DNA from: Pseudolabrys sp.
Lineage (GTDB): Bacteria > Pseudomonadota > Alphaproteobacteria > Rhizobiales > Xanthobacteraceae
DNA: 40,331 nucleotides
NCBI GenBank assembly: GCA_026125895.1
Contig: JAHCKG010000035.1
Span: forward strand, 1-40,331
Direction of reading: 5' to 3'
Below the pieces are notes generated by a model. That model worked only from the letters and a program-made list of their open reading frames with translations, did not search any database and was not told the origin of the DNA. A program made the translations under genes and the position numbers. Shown here piece by piece: positions 36,443 to 40,331 of the stretch (the first letter of the stretch is position 1; every line of letters starts with the position of its first letter).

Positions 36443-36477
36443 AGAGGCCGCGCCACCGGGTTATGGCGCCGCGGCCT
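36443..36477 (+). terminator. Terminator-like hairpin after DUF932 gene
   Basis: GAGGCCGCG (36443-36451) pairs with CGCGGCCTC (36469-36477), with an inner GCCA/TGGC stem. Very stable, but followed by GCGGGG rather than T residues. It starts four bases after the stop codon. Confidence 0.6.
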
Positions 36478-36527
36478 CGCGGGGCCATCTGGTACGGCTT
36501 CCAATTTACGAAGGATGCCACGTTTTC

Positions 36528-36643
36528 GCCGATCCGTAAATCCGGATCGGCGGCGCGGCCGCGCCTGGGCGGCACGGCCGCCGCTCGCCGGGCTGCGCCC
36601 GGCTCGCGATCCACACACGAACATTCTAATAATCCGATTAGAA
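36528..36643. repeat. Two isolated perfect palindromes downstream of DUF932
   Basis: GCCGATCCG-TAAATC-CGGATCGGC (36528-36551) and the AT-rich TTCTAAT-AATCCG-ATTAGAA (36624-36643). The second lies 36 bp past the stop of the Cro/C1-type gene and contrasts with its GC-rich surroundings. They may be regulator or transfer-protein sites, or part of convergent termination. Confidence 0.5.
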
Positions 36644-36679
36644 ATCACGCGCTTGCGCGGGATCTCGGCGTGGCGATGG

Positions 36680-36895
36680 TCAGCGCTTCTGCGCCCGGAT
36701 CAGGTCGCAGGGATCGACGCCCAGCGCCTCCGCGACCTTGCCCAAAATACTGACGCTCGCCGAGACCGTGCCGCGCTCGATCGAGCCGACATAGCGCATG
36801 CTCAAGCCCGAGCGCTCCGCCAGCTCCTCTTGCGTCAGTTTCTTGTCATAGCGCAGCCGACGCATGTTGATCGCCATGACCTCCTTAAGGTCCAT
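36680..36895 (-). CDS. Cro/C1-type repressor (QseC-like position)
   Basis: XRE-family HTH protein of 71 aa: MDLKEVMAINMRRLRYDKKL, TQEELAERSGLSMRYVGSIE and RGTVSASVSILGKVAEALGV, ending DPCDLIRAQKR. The start ATG 36895 is chosen because the family begins MDLxEV.xxNLRRLR; an internal ATG at 36877 sits only two bases after AAGGAGGT. It is divergent from the DUF2285 gene at 37122, with two adjacent palindromes between them. In ICEMlSymR7A a small HTH protein, QseC, is divergent from and controls qseM; by layout this gene should play the same role. That assignment is inference from position and size. Confidence 0.85.
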   Translation of the reverse strand: MDLKEVMAINMRRLRYDKKLTQEELAERSGLSMRYVGSIERGTVSASVSILGKVAEALGVDPCDLIRAQKR

Positions 36896-36915
36896 GACGC
36901 ATCGGAGCCAGAATC

Positions 36916-36944
36916 GGAACGATCGTTCTAGGAATGATCGTTCC
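36916..36944. promoter_or_regulatory. Tandem palindromic operators between repressor and DUF2285 genes
   Basis: GAACGATCGTTC (36917-36928, perfect palindrome) and GGAATGATCGTTCC (36931-36944, one mismatch pair) are centred 15 bp apart. They lie 22 bp upstream of the repressor start. Two near-identical dyads of slightly different strength beside a Cro/C1-type gene are what a concentration-dependent genetic switch would use. Confidence 0.75.
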
Positions 36945-37121
36945 TATTCGTTAGAGTCGGCGCTGCCTCTTGCTTGAGATACCGCCGCGCTGGGCAACCC
37001 GCTATCGCACTTACGGCATGACGTTATTCCATGTTCGCCACGGGAAAGTTGTCGTAAATCTATTGCGGGTCAGTCGGATAACCTATTTGTCAGAACGGGG
37101 AACGGGTTCGGGAACACGCTG

Positions 37122-37385
37122 ATGAGTAAGTCCGCTTTCAAGGACAGCCCGCCGCTGACCGACCGGGTGAACGCCTATGATGAAGCCCATCTCGCCACGT
37201 ATCTGCGGCTGCTCGACGCAGCCGAGGAGGGGGCCGACTGGCGTGAGGTGGTCAAGATCGTGTTCGGCCTCGATCCTCACGCCGATCCGCAGCGCGCGAA
37301 GCAGATGCACGACAGTCATTTGGCCCGCGCACGCTGGATGACCGAGCACGGTTATCGGCATCTTCTCCAACCGCGGATGCAGTGA
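37122..37385 (+). CDS. DUF2285 protein, QseM-type antiactivator
   Basis: Protein of 87 aa consisting of one DUF2285 domain: LTDRVNAYDEAHLATYLRLL, DAAEEGADWREVVKIVFGLD, and HLARARWMTEHGYRHLL. This is the pattern of QseM, which in the Mesorhizobium symbiosis ICE binds and blocks both the quorum-sensing activator TraR and the excision activator FseA. Here it lies between the Cro/C1-type repressor and a frameshifted FseA-type gene, supporting the same function. No traR/traI is visible in the window, so FseA may be its main target here. The ribosome site is weak. Confidence 0.85.
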   Translation: MSKSAFKDSPPLTDRVNAYDEAHLATYLRLLDAAEEGADWREVVKIVFGLDPHADPQRAKQMHDSHLARARWMTEHGYRHLLQPRMQ

Positions 37386-37529
37386 GCCCCGCGCCAGGTA
37401 GCCACCCGGTATGCAGCTTATGATGGTTCGGCCGGCGATCGCTTCGCATTCCGATTATCTGCCTTCCAGCGTTTCCGACCGCCCCGATACTCGAATCATT
37501 CCCAAGAAACCGGGCTGGGAGGAAACAAC

Positions 37530-37853
37530 ATGGAGCCGCTTCAAGACTGGCGATCGCCGCAATTTGAGACCGAACTGGGCCACCTCGATCGTGGTGGCGT
37601 GAGTTTCGAGTTTCTCCGCCGCAACACGCAGTACCGGCAGGACTACGCAACAGCTTTGACGGAGATCGCCGCCGGCGGCACGACGAGGACGGAAGCCATC
37701 AACCGACTCTCGCGCCGCTGGGGATTGGCGTTTCCCGGCAGACCCCTCTGCATCGGCAATGACAGCGCAGCCTGTCTGGCGGGCGCAATGCTTTCCTGCC
37801 ACATTGATTGTCACTGCTGCCCCGGACGGCTTCTCGGCCTCTTCGCTGCCTGA
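37530..37853 (+). CDS. FseA-type activator, zero-frame part (DUF6499)
   Basis: Frame of 107 codons from ATG 37530, preceded by GGGAGGAAAC. The first ~68 residues form a DUF6499-type domain (WRSPQFETELGHLDRGGVSF, EFLRRNTQYRQDYATALTEI, RLSRRWGLAFPGRP). The last ~38 residues in this frame are odd: five or more cysteines and no resemblance to a domain, as expected for out-of-frame reading. The continuing homology is in the +1 frame, where a DUF2285 domain follows (37759-38325). In ICEMlSymR7A the equivalent genes msi172 and msi171 are joined by programmed +1 frameshifting to make FseA. The truncated zero-frame product is probably the default. Confidence 0.85.
   Translation: MEPLQDWRSPQFETELGHLDRGGVSFEFLRRNTQYRQDYATALTEIAAGGTTRTEAINRLSRRWGLAFPGRPLCIGNDSAACLAGAMLSCHIDCHCCPGRLLGLFAA
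37731..37748 (+). other. Candidate +1 programmed ribosomal frameshift site
   Basis: In the zero frame this reads TTT CCC GGC AGA CCC CTC. A P-site CCC could slip +1 onto CCG (37734-37737) or CCC (37743-37746, run CCCC). The first option yields WGLAFP-ADPSASAM, which fits my recollection of fused homologues (WGLxFPADP) best; the second has the better re-pairing tRNA. The +1 frame has no stop for at least 60 nt before it, and no ribosome site precedes the ATG at 37759. Confidence 0.6.
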
Positions 37854-38325
37854 TCCGCGGGCGCTTCCGATCCTCGGCCAATTGACCGGCGACGGATTGC
37901 ACGTCATCGCCGCTGATAGCGAGGGCGATCACCAGCTCTGGTTCGACACCGGCGCGGAACCGGTTCAGGCAGCGATCGTCCTTCCGATCGATCTGCATTT
38001 CTGGTGGCGTCATCGCAATGCCGGTCGCCTGGTGCGGCGGCTGGAGGGGAAGCGCGCGGGCCGCTGGCCGCGCGAACAGCGCTTGTCTCCATTCCAGCTT
38101 CATCGCGCGGCGCTGATGCTGCGCGCCTGGGATGGCGTCCAATCCGGCGCGTCGCGTCGCATCGTCGCGGGCGTCCTTCTCAACAGGAACGTCGAAGCGC
38201 TGCGCGCCATCGACTGGAAGAATGCGCCCGAGCGGCGCCAGCTCGCGCGCATCCTGAAAGCCTGCCGCGACATGATCGAGGGCGGCTATCTGCGCTGGCT
38301 CGCGCAGCACCATCCCGACCGCTGA
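37759..38325 (+). CDS. FseA-type activator, +1-frame part (DUF2285)
   Basis: Continuation in the +1 frame; translated product probably begins upstream by frameshifting from 37530 rather than at ATG 37759, which lacks a ribosome site. Sequence landmarks: VWRAQCFPATLIVTAAPDGF, a beta-rich middle (LWFDTGAEPVQAAIVLPIDL), and a C-terminal DUF2285 domain (LSPFQLHRAALMLRAWDGVQ, SGASRRIVAGVLL, CRDMIEGGYLRWLAQH). Fused length would be about 264 aa. FseA activates the excisionase gene rdfS in the Mesorhizobium ICE and is inhibited by QseM; here the excisionase-like gene follows at 38445 and the QseM-like gene precedes. Confidence 0.85.
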   Translation: MTAQPVWRAQCFPATLIVTAAPDGFSASSLPDPRALPILGQLTGDGLHVIAADSEGDHQLWFDTGAEPVQAAIVLPIDLHFWWRHRNAGRLVRRLEGKRAGRWPREQRLSPFQLHRAALMLRAWDGVQSGASRRIVAGVLLNRNVEALRAIDWKNAPERRQLARILKACRDMIEGGYLRWLAQHHPDR

Positions 38326-38395
38326 TGCGAGGGGGGACATTTCCTTAGAGACCCCCGATTTTTGTCACTCCGCCGAACCGCGGATTCTTCGCCAT

Positions 38396-38434
38396 CGTCG
38401 CAACCGACTCGCCGCCATGACGGCGGTTGCGACG
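38396..38434. promoter_or_regulatory. Inverted repeat over the excisionase-like gene's ribosome site
   Basis: CGTCGCAACCG (38396-38406) and CGGTTGCGACG (38424-38434) are perfect 11-bp arms. The right arm ends where the GGAG ribosome site (38434-38437) of the gene at 38445 begins. It could be an activator-binding site (FseA-type) or an RNA hairpin limiting translation. Confidence 0.6.
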
Positions 38435-38444
38435 GAGCCCCGCA

Positions 38445-38687
38445 ATGCCGGAGAAGACCGAGAAGACTTGGCCGCGCTTCGTGCGCACCCCCGATGCCGC
38501 GCGGCTTCTCGGCCTCTCACCACGTACGCTTGAGAAGCACCGCTGCGACGGCACTGGGCCGGTCTATCACAAGCTCGGCGGCCGCGTGGTCTACACCATC
38601 GCCGACCTTGAGGCGTGGATCGACGCCTGCGCGCGGCAGTCCACGGCTGAATCCGTCGCCGGCCATGTGGCCGGCGCAGCGCGCTGA
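38445..38687 (+). CDS. Excisionase-like wHTH protein (RdfS-type)
   Basis: Protein of 80 aa from ATG 38445 (GGAG eight bases before; the in-frame TTG 38427 is weaker). HTH_17/MerR-like domain: FVRTPDAARLLGLSPRTLEK, HRCDGTGPVYHKLGGRVVYT, IADLEAWIDACARQ. The same domain forms RdfS, the recombination directionality factor that drives ICE excision. It is placed directly after the FseA-type gene and eight bases before repA, so excision and replication functions are probably co-transcribed. Generic AlpA-type transcription regulator is the alternative. Confidence 0.85.
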   Translation: MPEKTEKTWPRFVRTPDAARLLGLSPRTLEKHRCDGTGPVYHKLGGRVVYTIADLEAWIDACARQSTAESVAGHVAGAAR

Positions 38688-38695
38688 CCGTCGCC

Positions 38696-39532
38696 ATGTC
38701 GTCGCGCCGCCCATACGGCGATCAACAGCTCGAACTGTTCCGGGCCCGCGCCGGCGATATCGCCGCGCGCGACGCACAGGATCTCATGTCCTGGCCGTTC
38801 TTCTCGCTCGCCAAAGTCCGTCGCGTAACGCCGATCGACTTCCGCATGGGCGAAGTGTCGATCCGCGTCCAGGCGACCGCCGAACACGGCATGGCCACGA
38901 TCTGGGACGCCGACGTTCTGATCTGGGCCGCCAGCCAGATCGTCGACGCACGCGACCGCGGCCTGCGCACGTCGCGCCTGATGGCCGCCACGCCCTATGA
39001 GATCCTCACCTTTGTCGGCCGCAGCGATTCCGGACTGAGCTACGATCGTCTGAAGGCGGCGCTCGATCGGTTGCAGTCCACCACTGTCGTCACCTCGATC
39101 CGCCAGCCGTCCGAGCGGCGGCGGCACCGCTTCTCCTGGATAAATGAATGGAAAGAGCGGCTCGACGCGACCGGGCGGCCGCTCGGCATCGAACTGATCC
39201 TGCCGGACTGGTTCTTTGCCGGCGTCATGGACGCCGCCTTGGTGTTGACCATCGACCCGGCGTACTTCCGGCTCACGGGCGGCATCGAGCGGTGGCTGTA
39301 CCGCTTGGTGCGCAAGCACGGCGGCAAGCAGGAATACGGCTGGCAGTTCGACTTCCGCTACCTGCACCAGAAATCGGGCAGTACCGCGAAGCCCTACGAC
39401 TTCGCCTGCGACCTGCGCGCGCTTGTCGCGCGACAGTCGCTGCCCGGCTACGTCCTGGGCATCGAACGGATGCCGGACAACGGCATGGAACTGCTGACCT
39501 TCCGGCCCGTGCCGCAGACGGCACGGGGATAA
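38696..39532 (+). CDS. repA: Replication initiator RepA (RPA family)
   Basis: Plasmid-type replication initiator of 278 aa. Family blocks: DLMSWPFFSLAKVRRVTPID, ATIWDADVLIWAASQI, MAATPYEILTFVGRSDSGLS, RLKAALDRLQSTTV, and GIERWLYRLVRKHGGKQEYG near the end of the DNA-binding region. It starts eight bases after the excisionase-like gene and is followed by three iterons (39557-39620), the expected binding sites. On ICEs such as the Tn4371 family a repA/parA block allows transient replication of the excised circle. No truncation seen. Confidence 0.93.
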   Translation: MSSRRPYGDQQLELFRARAGDIAARDAQDLMSWPFFSLAKVRRVTPIDFRMGEVSIRVQATAEHGMATIWDADVLIWAASQIVDARDRGLRTSRLMAATPYEILTFVGRSDSGLSYDRLKAALDRLQSTTVVTSIRQPSERRRHRFSWINEWKERLDATGRPLGIELILPDWFFAGVMDAALVLTIDPAYFRLTGGIERWLYRLVRKHGGKQEYGWQFDFRYLHQKSGSTAKPYDFACDLRALVARQSLPGYVLGIERMPDNGMELLTFRPVPQTARG

Positions 39533-39556
39533 CTTCGGGAAAGCCTGTGAATGGTG

Positions 39557-39620
39557 TCGTGCTATCAGGCGTGCGGGGTATCGTGCTATCAGGCGTGGGA
39601 CTATCGTGCTATCAGGCGTG
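39557..39620 (+). repeat. Three iterons, probable replication origin
   Basis: The 17-bp sequence TCGTGCTATCAGGCGTG occurs without mismatch at 39557, 39581 and 39604 (periods 24 and 23 bp, about two helical turns). It starts 24 bp after the repA stop codon, so it is best read as the RepA-binding iteron array of oriV. Confidence 0.88.
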
Positions 39621-39664
39621 CCGATCGGCCGCAAACCCGCGCCAGCACTGGGTTTGCGCGTCCT

Positions 39665-39694
39665 CTAACTTCCCTAACTTAATTTCTCTAACTT
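39665..39694 (+). repeat. AT-rich CTAACTT triplet, possible unwinding element
   Basis: CTAACTT at 39665-39671, 39674-39680 and 39688-39694 within a T-rich patch, 44 bp after the last iteron. Short direct repeats of low melting stability next to iterons are typical of the unwinding region of plasmid origins. Confidence 0.5.
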
Positions 39695-39785
39695 TTAGTA
39701 GGGAAGCGCCGCTGCGGTGGACAACCACCACGCGGCCACAAATGCAGCAGCAAAAGCCCGGCTTTCCAGCATGGAGGGCCAGGCC

Positions 39786-40331
39786 ATGATCGTCGCTCTG
39801 CTCAACCAGAAAGGCGGCGTAGGCAAGACCACGCTCGCCACGCACATCGCCGGCGAGCTGGCGATGCGCGGCCAGCACGTCGTTCTGCTGGACGCCGACC
39901 CGCAAGGCTCATCGCTGGACTGGACGCAGCGCAGAAGCCAGCAAGGCTTGCCACGGCTGTTCGGCGCCGTGGGCCTCGCACGCGAAACGCTGCACCAAGA
40001 GGCGCCAGAACTCGCCAGGCGGGCCGATCACGTCGTCATCGACGGGCCGCCGCGCATCGCCGCCTTGGCGCGCTCCGCGCTGCTGGCGGCCGAGCGCGTG
40101 CTGATCCCGGTGCAGCCCAGCCCTTACGACCTGTGGGCCAGCGCCGAGATGGTGGCGCTGATCCGCGAGGCGCAGGTGTTCCGGCCTGCGCTGCGCGCGG
40201 CCTTCGTCATCAATCGGCGCGTCAGCACCACCGTGATCGGGCGCGAAGCGCGCCAGGCGCTTGCCGACCAGCCGCTGCCGGCGCTACGCGCGGAAGTGCA
40301 TCAGCGCATCGTGTTCGCCGACAGCGTGGCC
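39786..40331 (+). CDS. parA: ParA-family partition ATPase (cut by window end)
   Basis: First 182 codons of a ParA/Soj-type ATPase; the frame runs off the window. The start ATG 39786 follows GGAGGG at 39773-39778; an in-frame ATG 39771 overlaps that site and is less likely. Deviant Walker A LNQKGGVGKTTLATH (6-20), Walker A' LDADPQGSSLDW and Walker B HVVIDGPP are intact. It should segregate the excised, replicating form of the ICE, or stabilise the element, together with repA and the iterons upstream. A partner parB is not visible in this window. Confidence 0.95.
   Translation, partial: MIVALLNQKGGVGKTTLATHIAGELAMRGQHVVLLDADPQGSSLDWTQRRSQQGLPRLFGAVGLARETLHQEAPELARRADHVVIDGPPRIAALARSALLAAERVLIPVQPSPYDLWASAEMVALIREAQVFRPALRAAFVINRRVSTTVIGREARQALADQPLPALRAEVHQRIVFADSVA

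Noticed and set aside
37411-37602. 63-codon frame starting before the FseA-type gene
   Set aside because: No ribosome site, overlaps the well-supported gene at 37530 in another frame and shows no motif.

Overview
The window looks like part of a chromosome of an alphaproteobacterium of the order Hyphomicrobiales (Rhizobiales), probably near the Nitrobacteraceae/Xanthobacteraceae. The reasons are high GC, a NepR/PhyR general stress response locus with EcfG-type promoters (GGAAC-N16-CGTT), DUF992, MAPEG and CoxL-like genes, and house-keeping genes of alphaproteobacterial type. The exact genus cannot be read from the sequence alone.

Layout. (1) 1-3032: general stress response locus. It holds nepR (cut by the window edge), the divergent phyR, an HWE-family sensor kinase, and a DUF992 periplasmic protein gene with its own perfect EcfG-type promoter. 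(2) 3033-11390: a loosely packed accessory region. It contains a diverged ~280 bp direct repeat carrying conserved hairpins, a LuxR-like regulator that has lost its DNA-binding domain, a frameshifted serine-recombinase remnant, several very small genes, a four-domain cyclic-di-GMP protein (MHYT-PAS-GGDEF-EAL), and an unusual tyrosine recombinase lying off the 3' end of a tRNA-Gln(CTG) gene. This pattern suggests an old, decayed island. (3) 11391-31842: compact core genome with two MFS transporters, an orphan molybdopterin hydroxylase large subunit, exopolyphosphatase, rlmE, a large TPR protein, guaB, an alpha/beta hydrolase, a MAPEG protein coupled to an RsmB-type methyltransferase, an ArsR/SRPBCC pair, DUF1801, an Aat-like transferase and guaA. 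Rhizobial palindromic intergenic repeats occur at 12981 and 23438.

(4) 31843-40331: the left end of an integrative and conjugative element (ICE) apparently inserted at the 3' end of guaA. It has a DUF4102-type tyrosine integrase preceded by a cluster of TGACGGTC arm-type sites, an AlpA-like regulator, a HEPN-like protein, a DUF932 protein behind a long structured leader, and then a regulatory block. That block holds a Cro/C1-type repressor divergent from a DUF2285 (QseM-type) antiactivator across two adjacent palindromic operators, followed by a two-frame FseA-type activator that needs a +1 ribosomal frameshift, an excisionase-like wHTH gene, repA, iterons and parA. The order and domain content match the excision control circuit known from the Mesorhizobium symbiosis ICE (QseC, QseM, FseA, RdfS), here joined to a repA/iteron/parA plasmid-like maintenance block.

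How the parts work together: stress signals should release EcfG through PhyR and NepR and so switch on phyR, nepR and the DUF992 gene. On the ICE, the repressor/antiactivator pair should hold the frameshifted activator in check. When released, the activator would turn on the excisionase gene, the integrase would excise the element from guaA, and repA/parA would maintain the circular form. Transfer genes, the right end of the ICE, and ecfG lie outside the window.
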